Source: Nanobdellota archaeon
Lineage (GTDB): Archaea; Nanobdellota; Nanobdellia; Woesearchaeales; UBA9642
NCBI GenBank assembly: GCA_021813435.1
Contig: JAKAKR010000009.1
Coordinates: 1 to 47,319, forward strand
Length of the DNA stretch: 47,319 nucleotides
Direction of reading: 5' to 3'
Shown here: positions 23,582-31,929 of the stretch, piece by piece
Numbering within the stretch: the stretch's first letter is position 1
Layout: each line of letters begins with the position of its first letter
Translations under genes and position numbers: made by a program
The notes under the pieces: model-generated
Told to the model about the DNA's origin: nothing
The model's database searches: none
Seen by the model: only the letters and a program-made list of their open reading frames with translations

Positions 23582-24337
23582 TTATTTCCACTGCGCGATC
23601 GCGTCTTCCTCAACAAAATGGAGTTCGCCCGGGATGATGAGGCAGTGGAGCGGCTCTCCGAAATCTTGGGCAAGAAGGTTTTTTGCCGTTGCATATTTTA
23701 TCTTGTGATCGCCGCCGATGCGCGCGCAGCCAATACACCAGGTGTCTTCTGAGAACACCTGCTCCTTGCGCTTGCGTTCGAGTTCCAGAAGCGATTTGAT
23801 GGCGTCATTGACTGTCATGAACTTATCCTCGTGCGGTCTCAAGTCCAGCAGCATCAGGGTATGCAGTCCATGCGTCTTGTTCTCTTTAAGAACAGTATAG
23901 TGCGTTTCAGGACTGAATCCTGGACTTTGGAAAGGTATACTGGTGATGCGGCCATACTTGTAGAGTTCGAGCCCGACAATTCCGACACCGTTGATGATTG
24001 ACGCATTGTGAATGAATGCGCAGTGTACATCCTTCTCCTTTGCGCGCAGCATCAAATCAGTGTGTGTTGTTGCGCCGAAAATATCGCCGATGACGAGGAA
24101 TGCGACATCCTCCTCGCGCGCCTGGTCGATGATCTCGTCTGCGCGTTTCTCGACCATGTCGCGGTCTGCAGTGATGATCTTTTTGCCGTAGAGATCCTCA
24201 AGATCTGCGATATCGCAATGGAGCATACTGGTGTAATACTCGAGATAGATGTACTCGCATTTCTTGACAGTTTCGAGGCCCTTGAGTGTGATGTCTTTCT
24301 CGTCATTGAGTCCGATGCCGATAAAATAGAGTGTCAT
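23582..24337 (-). CDS. dphB: Diphthine synthase
   Basis: A 251-aa SAM-dependent methyltransferase that methylates the modified histidine of elongation factor 2 during diphthamide synthesis. The family start (MTLYFIGIGLNDEKDITLKGLE), YIYLEYYTSML, VAFLVIGDIFGATTHTDL, HNASIINGVGIVGLELYKYG and SIPFQSPGFSPETHY all match Dph5/DphB. Length is typical (250-265 aa). A TATA-like CTTTTTAAAC (about 24360-24370) precedes a leaderless ATG. The HIT gene ends just upstream. Confidence 0.95.
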   Translation of the reverse strand: MTLYFIGIGLNDEKDITLKGLETVKKCEYIYLEYYTSMLHCDIADLEDLYGKKIITADRDMVEKRADEIIDQAREEDVAFLVIGDIFGATTHTDLMLRAKEKDVHCAFIHNASIINGVGIVGLELYKYGRITSIPFQSPGFSPETHYTVLKENKTHGLHTLMLLDLRPHEDKFMTVNDAIKSLLELERKRKEQVFSEDTWCIGCARIGGDHKIKYATAKNLLAQDFGEPLHCLIIPGELHFVEEDAIAQWK

Positions 24338-24368
24338 AGAAGCAGAGGAGATGCGCGTGTTTAAAAAG

Positions 24369-24791
24369 TTATGTTAAGAGCTTGAGGAATTGTTTGACCT
24401 CTTTTGCAGTGATTGACCTGAAGACTTTATCCTGATGGATCTGCACTTTCCGGTAGAGTTCGTCCTGGTATGCGCGGGGCTGGACGTGGATATGGATGTG
24501 GTTCACCTTCACTGCACTCTCCTTGAGTGTTGGCCTGCAGTTCTGCTTGACGTCGCAGCCCCAATATTTTTTCAGGATTTTTTCCTGGTATGCGATGGCA
24601 ACATCAAACAGTTCCCTGCGCTCGCGCGCAGTCAGTTCTGATGGCCGCTCGACATGCCGGTAGGGGATGACGAGAAGATGCCCGGGCATGAGCCGCGGGT
24701 TTGAGAAGCAGACATAGCATTCCTTGAACTTCTTGACAATAATCGTGTGCTTCGGATTAATGGTGCAGAATGGACAGGAATCCTTTTTCAT
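24369..24791 (-). CDS. HIT-family nucleotide hydrolase/transferase
   Basis: A 140-aa HIT protein. The histidine triad reads NHIHIHVQP (His98, His100, His102). CPFC at residues 6-9 is the usual N-terminal zinc ligand pair, and RLMPGHLLVIPYRHV is the conserved central block. HIT enzymes cleave dinucleoside polyphosphates or AMP-linked substrates through a His-AMP intermediate. Its start overlaps the end of the DUF218 gene by 4 nt (24788-24791), so the two are translationally coupled. Confidence 0.93.
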   Translation of the reverse strand: MKKDSCPFCTINPKHTIIVKKFKECYVCFSNPRLMPGHLLVIPYRHVERPSELTARERRELFDVAIAYQEKILKKYWGCDVKQNCRPTLKESAVKVNHIHIHVQPRAYQDELYRKVQIHQDKVFRSITAKEVKQFLKLLT

Positions 24792-25378
24792 TTCAGTATC
24801 CTCCGCATCTGCGTCCAGGGATGGCCGCTGTTGATGAAACTCTTGATGAGTACGTCATCGCCGCTCTTGCCATTATGCAGCACGACCCGATAATACTGGA
24901 GAATAGTTTGTTCCTTGACGAGTCGTTCGTGCCTCTTGAGACTGTTCATCTTTGATTTTACCGGGATATAACGGACCCGGTATCCTTTGCCGAGTGTCTT
25001 CTCAAAGATATAGGCAGTCCTCGGGATATGGAAATCTGAAGTGATGACAATGATGTTTTTCAGTTTCCTCGGTTCCAGGAACTGTTTTTTGGTGTAATAC
25101 GCATTCGCGATGGTGTCCTGCGACTTGGTCTCTATCAGAATCCTTTTTTTCTCGATGCCGAGTTCCAGCGCTTTTTTCTTCATGAGTGCTGCTTCACTCG
25201 TCTTGAACTCCTTGCTTGAAAGAAAGCCGTATTTCCCGGAGAAGATGATCTTGAGTCTTTTATTTTTCAGATATCGCTTGTATATTCTCCCCAACTCTTC
25301 GACTCGCGAGCGCGAGGCATCGTTTAATTCCCCTTTCGGAGTGAGTCCTCCGCCCAAAACAATGATTGCATCAACCAT
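24788..25378 (-). CDS. DUF218/YdcF-SanA family protein
   Basis: A 196-aa protein with DUF218 signatures: DAIIVLGGGLTPKGEL near the N-terminus, SRSRVEELGRIYKRY, KIIFSGKYG, SQDTIANAYYTKKQF (the E/S..T..NA block) and VITSDFHIPRTAYIF. Members of this family are linked to cell-envelope functions in bacteria and bind SAM in YdcF. No membrane helix is present here, so this is a cytoplasmic form. First gene of a two-gene unit with the HIT protein; TATA-like TTTTTAATAT (about 25403-25412) upstream. Confidence 0.85.
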   Translation of the reverse strand: MVDAIIVLGGGLTPKGELNDASRSRVEELGRIYKRYLKNKRLKIIFSGKYGFLSSKEFKTSEAALMKKKALELGIEKKRILIETKSQDTIANAYYTKKQFLEPRKLKNIIVITSDFHIPRTAYIFEKTLGKGYRVRYIPVKSKMNSLKRHERLVKEQTILQYYRVVLHNGKSGDDVLIKSFINSGHPWTQMRRILK

Positions 25379-25422
25379 CCAGAATTATTTCTGAAGGTTT
25401 GATATTAAAAATGTTACGGAAA

Positions 25423-25779
25423 TTAAGATTTGTTGCTATTGAATAGGTTTGCATAAGATTTTTCTTTGATGAGATGCTCGGGCACCAGATTCGCATTGTA
25501 CGAAAAATTTCGCGTGTTATGATGATATGCCTGTTCTATTGCGGCTAACGGCGTTGGCTTGAATGAAAGGCCGTAATTTTCTGCAAACATCTGCAATACG
25601 CTATTTGCGCCCTCGAGTTTTCTCATTGCGGGTTCTGTCGCGATGTCAGGATATTCGTGTTCGGTATCTGCGAAAACCGGCGTTGTTGCCAATATGGCAT
25701 ACATTTCGTACACTTCTGATTCTAATGCTTTTTTTATTGCATTAAACTGTTTTTGCATCTTTCTTTTTGTTGTAAACAT
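25423..25779 (-). CDS. Hypothetical protein (pair member 2)
   Basis: A 118-aa mainly helical soluble protein starting MFTTKRKMQKQFNAIKKAL. No known motif. AGGTGA with 4-nt spacing supports the ATG at 25779. It follows the 123-aa gene by 12 nt and the two are almost certainly one transcript. Such small tandem unknown genes sometimes form two-component toxin-antitoxin or regulatory pairs, but nothing in the sequence proves this. Confidence 0.6.
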   Translation of the reverse strand: MFTTKRKMQKQFNAIKKALESEVYEMYAILATTPVFADTEHEYPDIATEPAMRKLEGANSVLQMFAENYGLSFKPTPLAAIEQAYHHNTRNFSYNANLVPEHLIKEKSYANLFNSNKS

Positions 25780-25791
25780 GGTGTCACCTGT

Positions 25792-26163
25792 TTATTGCAG
25801 GAGATATGCGGGGACATCCTGCGGTGTGATCCTATTTTTTCTTGGACCATTGTTATATCGGAATGCTTTCTTGATGTGTTCGATTTTGATCGTGACGTCT
25901 TCATGATTTTTATCTTCTTTGACCCAGAATTCCTTCATCCAGAACCGTGTTCTTTTAGGTGTTGCAGCACCGTGCACTCTTTCGCTTAGCGTCATATCCC
26001 TAAAATTGATCATGTACCTTGCATCTTTTTCAATAGTATTCATGATTGCATCGATACTCAAATCTTCAACCGTACTCTTGGTATTCCGATAGAATCGTAT
26101 ACACGCATTGCGCGCCAGGATTTCGTATTGTGTATACGCGTTGATGTATGCTTCTTGTACCAA
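25792..26163 (-). CDS. Hypothetical protein (pair member 1)
   Basis: A 123-aa protein containing YTQYEILARNACIRFYRN and TIEKDARYMINFRD; the C-terminal half is basic with Trp-rich WMKEFWVKED. No family recognised. The open frame has no ATG near its start; the TTG at 26161-26163 is taken because a TATA-like TTTTTTATA (about 26187-26196) lies about 26 nt upstream, giving a leaderless TTG start. The next Met is 40 codons in. Upstream gene of a tight pair with the 118-aa protein. Confidence 0.55.
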   Translation of the reverse strand: MVQEAYINAYTQYEILARNACIRFYRNTKSTVEDLSIDAIMNTIEKDARYMINFRDMTLSERVHGAATPKRTRFWMKEFWVKEDKNHEDVTIKIEHIKKAFRYNNGPRKNRITPQDVPAYLLQ

Positions 26164-26204
26164 TGCTTTTTTACTGATGCGAAGAGATATAAAAAAAGAA
26201 ACGC

Positions 26205-27089
26205 TTACTTCATTGTCCGTTGCAATATCAAGAGGTCCTCAGTCGTGAGTTTCTTTCCGCTCTTGATCTTTTCCTGGACTGCAGTATCCTTCTGTTTCAA
26301 GATTTCCTGCTTGCTCTTCTCAATATCCTCTTTGAGCTGGACATTGTTATCCTGCAGTTTCTTGCGGACCACATCCATCTGCGCAAGCTTTGCATCAAGT
26401 TCTGTTCCGAGCGCATTGATATCTGACTTGATCTTCTGGATATTTTCCTCGAATTGCTCCTCTTTTGAGCGCAAGTCATCAATCTCTTTAGAACTCTCGA
26501 TCAATTCGACATGATGCTTCTGTGACTCTTTGGCAGAATGCTGGACAATCTTCTTGTGCATCTCGAGCTGCTCTTTGACGTCGCGCAAGTCGCGGAACTT
26601 GTGATCGAGTTGCCGCTCAATGGCATGGCTCTCTGACGCCTTCTCAAGCTGCTTGCGCATCTTGGAAAGTGATTTCATGATCTCCTTTTCCTTCTCAAAG
26701 GAGATCGCCTCTGTCTCGATCCTGTATTCAAGCTTCTTGATGGTCCGCTTGAGCATGACCGGGTCATCGACGCCGCTCTTCTCAAGGACTTTTTTCCGAT
26801 CTTCCTTAAGCTTTGCGATCTCAGACTCGAGATCAGTGAGTTTCTTTTCTAATTCTTCCTTAGAAAGCTTGGTGTTCTTGACAATGCTGGTAAGTGAATT
26901 GCGCTTCTCCTTGTATTCGCTTGCGTTGCGGATCTTGGAATGGATTTCAGAGCCAATGCGCTTTTTTTCGCGGAACAAATCCTCTTTCTTGCGATCCTCG
27001 CTATTCAGCTTGGAGTGCAGTTCGCGGATCTCTGTCTTGAGCGTATTCAGCTCGTTCATCAATTGTTGTATTTCTGATTCACTAAGCAT
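26205..27089 (-). CDS. COG1340-type archaeal coiled-coil protein
   Basis: A 294-aa protein that is almost entirely coiled coil from MLSESEIQQLMNELNTLKTE onward. The pattern, including DDPVMLKRTIKKLEYRIETEAIS and VQEKIKSGKKLTTEDLLILQ near the C-terminus, matches the widely conserved archaeal COG1340 family. Database records sometimes mislabel this family as phosphoserine phosphatase; no phosphatase motif is seen. Start ATG 27089 is preferred to GTG 27101 because AGGTGA is well spaced from it. It is downstream of the ribosomal stalk operon with a 54-nt gap. Confidence 0.85.
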   Translation of the reverse strand: MLSESEIQQLMNELNTLKTEIRELHSKLNSEDRKKEDLFREKKRIGSEIHSKIRNASEYKEKRNSLTSIVKNTKLSKEELEKKLTDLESEIAKLKEDRKKVLEKSGVDDPVMLKRTIKKLEYRIETEAISFEKEKEIMKSLSKMRKQLEKASESHAIERQLDHKFRDLRDVKEQLEMHKKIVQHSAKESQKHHVELIESSKEIDDLRSKEEQFEENIQKIKSDINALGTELDAKLAQMDVVRKKLQDNNVQLKEDIEKSKQEILKQKDTAVQEKIKSGKKLTTEDLLILQRTMK

Positions 27090-27143
27090 GTGTACATTCA
27101 CCTGAAAGACTTAACAGTAGGGATAAAAAGGTATAAAAAAAAT

Positions 27144-27452
27144 TTATCCGAAGAGTGCAGATAATCCTGCAGCAGATGCTTCTTCAGATGCCTTGTCGTC
27201 CTTCTTCTCTTCCTTCTTAGCCTCTGGCTTGTGTCCTGCATCCTGTGCGGGAGCTGCAGCGACTGGAGCTGCCATGACTGCGGCATTCTTTATTGCATCA
27301 TCAATGTTGACGCCATCCAATGCTGCGACGAGTGCCTTGACCCGGCCATCGTCTGCCTTGACGCCAGCTGCCTCAAGCACCTTCTTTACAGATGCTTCAT
27401 CGACTTTCTTTCCTGTTTTGTGCAAAAGCATTGCGGCATATACGTATTCCAT
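27144..27452 (-). CDS. rpl12: Ribosomal protein L12/P1 (stalk)
   Basis: A 102-aa acidic stalk protein. The N-terminal dimerisation helices ([26 protein letters not shown]) bind P0. The Ala-rich hinge and charged segment lead to the conserved C-terminal peptide ending GLSALFG, which recruits translation GTPases. GGAGGT precedes the ATG. Last gene of the rpl1-rpl10-rpl12 operon. Confidence 0.96.
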   Translation of the reverse strand: MEYVYAAMLLHKTGKKVDEASVKKVLEAAGVKADDGRVKALVAALDGVNIDDAIKNAAVMAAPVAAAPAQDAGHKPEAKKEEKKDDKASEEASAAGLSALFG

Positions 27453-27512
27453 TTTTTACCTCCAAAAATAGCAGTTTGTATTTTTATTTTTTTTCTTGTT
27501 TTTTTTAATCGT

Positions 27513-28379
27513 TTACTTGTTGACCAGTCCTGCGACGGCATTTGCCTGCGCGTCCGCCTTTGCAATGATCTGTTCAATCACTGCATCTGCAAGAATATCG
27601 CGTTCAAGCGCGAGCGCCTTTGCATCACGGAATGCTTTCTGGACAAGGAGTTCAACAATTCCTTCTGCAGGATATGCGACCTCGACTGCAAGGTTTCTTG
27701 CCTCGCTTGCAGCAGTCATGAGTTTTGCCATGAATGCATCCTGATCGATATCAAGGACGTCGCCGGTCAGTATCTCTCCATTCTCATAGACTGCAGTCAG
27801 GTTGAGCCCGATTTCCATAGGTTCAATGCCGAGCCTTAAGAGGAGTGATGCAAGTTGCGGCTTGATGATGTCGCCCTTCTTTGCGACATGCGCATCTTCC
27901 TTGATTGCAACTTTTCCGCCTTCGATTCCTGCCTTGATCTTGAGCATTCCAAATTCCCCGATGATTGGACCGGGAGCAAATGGTGTGGGACCAGCAGGGA
28001 TTGTGATATCCTTGGGCGTTGCCTGTCCTGCCTTGATTGCAGCAGCACTCTTATTATCCTTGAGGATCTTGTAGATCTTGAACGGATTGACATCAGTCAA
28101 TAATAGTGCAGGCATACCATCAAGATGATCATTCAATTTCTGGATGTCCTTGCGTTTGGACTCCTTGATTGCCTCTTTGATGAGGTTCTTTTTGGCCATG
28201 CGGATATGCATTTCCTTGCGCAGCTTAGTCTTCATCTTCTGCAACTGCCGTGCAGGGAGATTTTCCACATTAATGATGCCAATGATCGGATACTTCTCGA
28301 TGAGCGCCTTTAACTCTCCGACAACCTTCTTTTTTGACTCGGAGATATGGGGATTGTCCTTTGATCGTGTGTGCTTCAT
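27513..28379 (-). CDS. rpl10: Ribosomal protein P0/L10 lacking the C-terminal stalk tail
   Basis: A 288-aa stalk base protein. The rRNA-binding domain contains GIINVENLPARQLQKMKTKLR and MAKKNLIKEAI. The inserted domain has IPAGPTPFAPGPIIGEF. The C-terminal helical spine shows three helices that would bind L12 dimers (about 215-288). Archaeal P0 is normally about 335-340 aa and ends in a charged hinge plus the same GLxALFG-type peptide as L12. Here the frame stops at AVAGLVNK right after the third helix. The 60 nt before rpl12 do not encode the tail. It begins 1 nt after the rpl1 stop codon. Confidence 0.95.
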   Translation of the reverse strand: MKHTRSKDNPHISESKKKVVGELKALIEKYPIIGIINVENLPARQLQKMKTKLRKEMHIRMAKKNLIKEAIKESKRKDIQKLNDHLDGMPALLLTDVNPFKIYKILKDNKSAAAIKAGQATPKDITIPAGPTPFAPGPIIGEFGMLKIKAGIEGGKVAIKEDAHVAKKGDIIKPQLASLLLRLGIEPMEIGLNLTAVYENGEILTGDVLDIDQDAFMAKLMTAASEARNLAVEVAYPAEGIVELLVQKAFRDAKALALERDILADAVIEQIIAKADAQANAVAGLVNK

Positions 28380-28380
28380 T

Positions 28381-29037
28381 TTACACCCCCACCTTCACTG
28401 CCTTGCCCATGGTCGTCTTGATGAACACACTCTTGATGTTGTTCTTTTCCTTGGGCAGGTGGTGGATCAATTGATCATAGAAGAGATAGAGGTTATCTGC
28501 GATCTGTTCATCAGTCATTGCCTCGGTTCCGATCATGACCTGGATGAGCGGTTTGTTTCGCGCAAGTACGCGAATAGTCTTTTGCAGCTTGTCATACAGC
28601 GGCTTCAGGTTTGTCTTTGGCGCAACAACGCATCCTGCCTTTGGGTTCGGCATCTTGTTCTTTGGACCGAGGACGCGTCCGAATGTCGCGGCGATCTTGG
28701 TCATAATCGTTGCCTGCGCGATGAAGAAATCATGCTTTTTTGCAAGCTTCTTGATGCGCTTTTTGTCCTTGCCGAATTCATCGAATTGGGTCAGGGTGAT
28801 GACTGCATCACAATTGGATTTTGCTTCATCAACCATGTCTGCATCGACAAATGCCGCAACACTGCGCTTCTTGCCGACAGTATGTGGCAGGGTGACAAAA
28901 AAGTCAATCTGATGGTCAGGCTTTTTGAAGTCAAGATCCTGCAGGTTGACAATCACATCAACGGATTGTGAAAATTTCTTCTGCGGACTCTGACTACGCA
29001 ACTGTTTTATAATTTCTAATGATTCTTTCTTATCCAT
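28381..29037 (-). CDS. rpl1: Ribosomal protein L1
   Basis: A 218-aa protein that forms the L1 stalk of the large subunit. The conserved core includes FSQSVDVIVNLQDLDFK, RVLGPKNKMPNPKAGCVV (the family hallmark) and the C-terminal IKTTMGKAVKVGV. The start ATG has a strong AGGAGGG site. First gene of the stalk operon in this window; rpl11, often upstream in archaea, is not adjacent. Confidence 0.96.
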   Translation of the reverse strand: MDKKESLEIIKQLRSQSPQKKFSQSVDVIVNLQDLDFKKPDHQIDFFVTLPHTVGKKRSVAAFVDADMVDEAKSNCDAVITLTQFDEFGKDKKRIKKLAKKHDFFIAQATIMTKIAATFGRVLGPKNKMPNPKAGCVVAPKTNLKPLYDKLQKTIRVLARNKPLIQVMIGTEAMTDEQIADNLYLFYDQLIHHLPKEKNNIKSVFIKTTMGKAVKVGV

Positions 29038-29137
29038 AGTGCCCTCCTACACGCGGTAGTACGCAAGCCACCGACGAGAATTGGTGTGCATGCTTATTGG
29101 GTATGCTTAAGGGAATAATGACGTCTTTATAAAGCTT
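29038..29137 (-). promoter_or_regulatory. Promoter and structured leader of the rpl1 operon
   Basis: GCTTTATAAAG (about 29127-29137) is a TATA box that predicts a start near 29106, giving a leader of about 70 nt, unlike the leaderless genes elsewhere in the window. The leader contains CGGT and ACCG arms around a 12-nt loop, and ends in AGGAGGG before the ATG. Archaeal L1 is known to bind its own mRNA in some methanogens; this leader is a candidate site, but the contact motif has not been verified. Confidence 0.45.
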
Positions 29138-29202
29138 TCGTGTCGTCTTTAAGATAACGTTCTACGTCAAGAATACTGCGCGCTAATGCCAATATATACT
29201 CA

Positions 29203-30444
29203 TTACTCGTATCTCAATGCATCGACAGGCTTTAATTTTGATGCGCGATACGCAGGGATTGCGCCGGCAATCATCCCGATGGCAACTGAGATGAGTATGG
29301 CCTCGATGAGTAGGTTTGTCGGGACAACTGTTGTGATGTTGCCGATGCCGCCGATCCGTCCGAGAAGATTGGGCAGGATTGATGAGATGATAACGCCAAG
29401 GCCGATCCCGATGAGTCCTCCGACAAGTCCCACAAGGCCTGAATTCAAGAGAAAGATGATTATGATGTCACGGTTCTTTGCGCCGATAGCCTTCATGACG
29501 CCGATCTCCTTGGTCTTCTCGAGAACTGAAGTGAACATGGTATTGGCGATGCCGACTGCGCCGACCAGGAGCGAGACTGCAGCGATTGCCGCAAGAAAGA
29601 GCGTGAATGTCTGCGTCACGCTCTGGATGCTTTGCTGTGTCGCCTCTGCAGAAGTCACGGTATAATCCTTGGTCTTGCCAATGACATGTCGCGAGATTGC
29701 AAGACGCGCATCAGTCTCATTTGCAATGACCATTGCCTGCGAGGAATCCGCGACCTTGAACACAATAGAATCATACTTGTTCTCGCCGACTCTTCCCAGG
29801 ATTGTGCGCGCATCTTTTACAGTCATGAATATCCTATTATCATCGCCGCCAAACCCGCCGGATGATTCAAGGATCCCGACAATCTTATAGACTGTCCCGT
29901 TAATGGTGATGCCCTGGTTGACTGCAAGCGCCTGTTTGAATGTTGTCTGCGCCACACGGCTTCCGAGGACCACAACACCTGTGTCTGAACTTTCCAGAAG
30001 TCTTCCGGATGCAAGCGGTGTCGTCATCATATTGCTCCAGGCAAGCGGGTCAACACCCTGGATATTAAGGTTTGCAGTCTCTGCAAGATAACTGACACTT
30101 GCCCTTCCGGAAACGATGCCATCGACGAATAATACGCCGTCGACATTTCTTATGACCTGTACATCATTGGTCGTAAGATTATTGGTAACAATCGAGCTTT
30201 CGCGATCCATACCCCGTCCGAATCCTCCGCCTGACGCGCGTTGGAATCCAGGCGTTACAGTGACCTGGTCTGCGCCAAGTCCGCCGAGTCGCGACTGGAG
30301 GCTTACCTGCGCTCCCTCACCAATAGAGATGATTGCGACAATTGCTGCAACACCGATGACAATGCCGATAATGGTGAGCCAGCTGCGCAGCTTACTATGG
30401 ATGAGGATGTTTACTGCAAGTTTGAATGATTTTTGGATTCTCAT
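29203..30444 (-). CDS. MacB/FtsX-type ABC transporter permease
   Basis: A 413-aa protein with the MacB layout. An N-terminal helix follows LAVNILIHSKLRSWLTIIGI (the typical first block). A large exterior MacB_PCD domain (about 45-270) includes GFQRASGGGFGRGMDRESS. Three C-terminal membrane helices form the FtsX domain with VGAVGIANTMF and EIGVMKAIGAKNRDI. Such permeases transmit ATP-driven mechanical force across the membrane instead of moving substrate through a pore. It lies 63 nt after the CARDB protein gene and forms a transporter with the ATPase at 31922. Confidence 0.93.
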   Translation of the reverse strand: MRIQKSFKLAVNILIHSKLRSWLTIIGIVIGVAAIVAIISIGEGAQVSLQSRLGGLGADQVTVTPGFQRASGGGFGRGMDRESSIVTNNLTTNDVQVIRNVDGVLFVDGIVSGRASVSYLAETANLNIQGVDPLAWSNMMTTPLASGRLLESSDTGVVVLGSRVAQTTFKQALAVNQGITINGTVYKIVGILESSGGFGGDDNRIFMTVKDARTILGRVGENKYDSIVFKVADSSQAMVIANETDARLAISRHVIGKTKDYTVTSAEATQQSIQSVTQTFTLFLAAIAAVSLLVGAVGIANTMFTSVLEKTKEIGVMKAIGAKNRDIIIIFLLNSGLVGLVGGLIGIGLGVIISSILPNLLGRIGGIGNITTVVPTNLLIEAILISVAIGMIAGAIPAYRASKLKPVDALRYE

Positions 30445-30507
30445 AAGTAGATTGTCCTACAGGTATTTGGTTTTTGTTATACCTCTATGTGGTGTGGTGT
30501 TTCTGCA

Positions 30508-31929
30508 TTACTTTTTTGGATTCTTTGATGCGACGACAGCGTTTTTCTTCTCATTCTTTTTGTAGAAGAAAAATCCTGTACCTACAACAATGACGATAAG
30601 GATGATCCAGAATGTCGTGCTTCCAAAAAATCCAGTGGACGCGCTTGTCCGGCCATAACCTGTTCCAGTGCCGGTGCTGTTAAAATTTCTGAACTGGATC
30701 GGCACAACTTTTTCTATGGTGATGCGCTTTCCGGTCGTATCAGTATACGAGACATCGACAATAAGTCCGTCGAGAGGTCCACTTCCTCCTGCATTGGTTC
30801 TGTTCTGCATGCGATAATTCTGGTATTGCGCTGTCTGTGCAGGATTTTGCGTGCCATTCTGTAATCGACGGGTGTAATTGCCGCCATCAGTTCGTGGAGT
30901 GATCTGGAATGAGACTAAAGTATAATCTCCCTTGTTGAGATTTCCAATAATTGCCGAGCCGCTTCCGCTGACCTGGAAATTCTGTTGCGGCGGGATGCTG
31001 ACTGACACGGATTGCGCTGGAGTGTTTCCGATGTTTGAGACTGAAAGCGATGTCTGTCCCTGACTGCTCTGGGAGAACACCACATCAAAATCTGTTTCTC
31101 CGCCGACAAAGATTCCGGACTGTGTCGATATGCTTGACGCAGTGGTATTGTCGCCGGTAGATTCAAAATTAAGGTTAAGATTCAATTTATAGAGTCCGGG
31201 ATTTGCATTCACATCAGCGATCGCAACAAACGAGAGCGTGGTTGATTGTCCTGCATCAAGATACCGGATATATTGTGAATTGCCTGAATAGACCGGGAGT
31301 ATGACGCCAGTCGGTTCCTGCCAGGAAAAGACAAGGTTCTGGAGTGGCGCGCTTCCGACATTAGTGATGGTGAAATTGAGTGGAGTCTCAGCACCTGGCT
31401 GGATGTGCGCCTGGTTGACATAACTGATTTGGGCAAATTCCTTGTTCTCGACATTGATGTTAAAACTTAGTGTAGTCCAGGTGCCGCCATTATACCGGTA
31501 CTGGAATCGCAAGGGATAGGATTGTTGCAAAACATTCTTGTCGATCTGCACACTGAACTGCACATTTGCGGCATTCGTTCCGGTCTGATATGCGGCAAGT
31601 GTCGGAATGGTTTGTGTTGCATTCGCGCCGACAGTTGCGAACGGGTAATCATCGACAATACGAAGTTCAAGATTGCTTGCAGGTTGTCCACCCTGATTTT
31701 CGATCTGGAATAATAATTTCATGACATCGCCTGCACGTGCAGGAGTCGGATTCTGGTTGAGCAGCGTCACGCTGATTGCCGGGGAATCCGTGACATCAGC
31801 ACGCACCATGCTGATGAATGCGAATGCCAATACGACAACAGTCAGTAGGAATACTGCTATCTTGGTTGCGCGCTGCGCAATGCCGGTATGTTTGACCAGT
31901 ATATTTTTTTGTTGTTTCATCTTATTCAC
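30508..31929 (-). CDS. CARDB/COG1361-like exported protein of the ABC operon
   Basis: A 473-aa protein with an N-terminal signal or anchor (about residues 20-43). At least three Ig-like CARDB repeats follow (NPTPARAGDVMKLLFQIENQG; FTITNVGSAPLQNLVFSW; LSVSNIGNTPAQSVSVSIP), then a Gly/Thr-rich linker and a C-terminal transmembrane helix (FWIILIVIVVGTGFFFY) with a Lys-rich cytoplasmic tail. COG1361-type proteins are exterior, surface-layer-like. It sits between the ATPase (8-nt overlap) and permease genes, which suggests it is the exterior partner of this MacB-type system, perhaps binding the ligand or substrate. Confidence 0.88.
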   Translation of the reverse strand: MNKMKQQKNILVKHTGIAQRATKIAVFLLTVVVLAFAFISMVRADVTDSPAISVTLLNQNPTPARAGDVMKLLFQIENQGGQPASNLELRIVDDYPFATVGANATQTIPTLAAYQTGTNAANVQFSVQIDKNVLQQSYPLRFQYRYNGGTWTTLSFNINVENKEFAQISYVNQAHIQPGAETPLNFTITNVGSAPLQNLVFSWQEPTGVILPVYSGNSQYIRYLDAGQSTTLSFVAIADVNANPGLYKLNLNLNFESTGDNTTASSISTQSGIFVGGETDFDVVFSQSSQGQTSLSVSNIGNTPAQSVSVSIPPQQNFQVSGSGSAIIGNLNKGDYTLVSFQITPRTDGGNYTRRLQNGTQNPAQTAQYQNYRMQNRTNAGGSGPLDGLIVDVSYTDTTGKRITIEKVVPIQFRNFNSTGTGTGYGRTSASTGFFGSTTFWIILIVIVVGTGFFFYKKNEKKNAVVASKNPKK

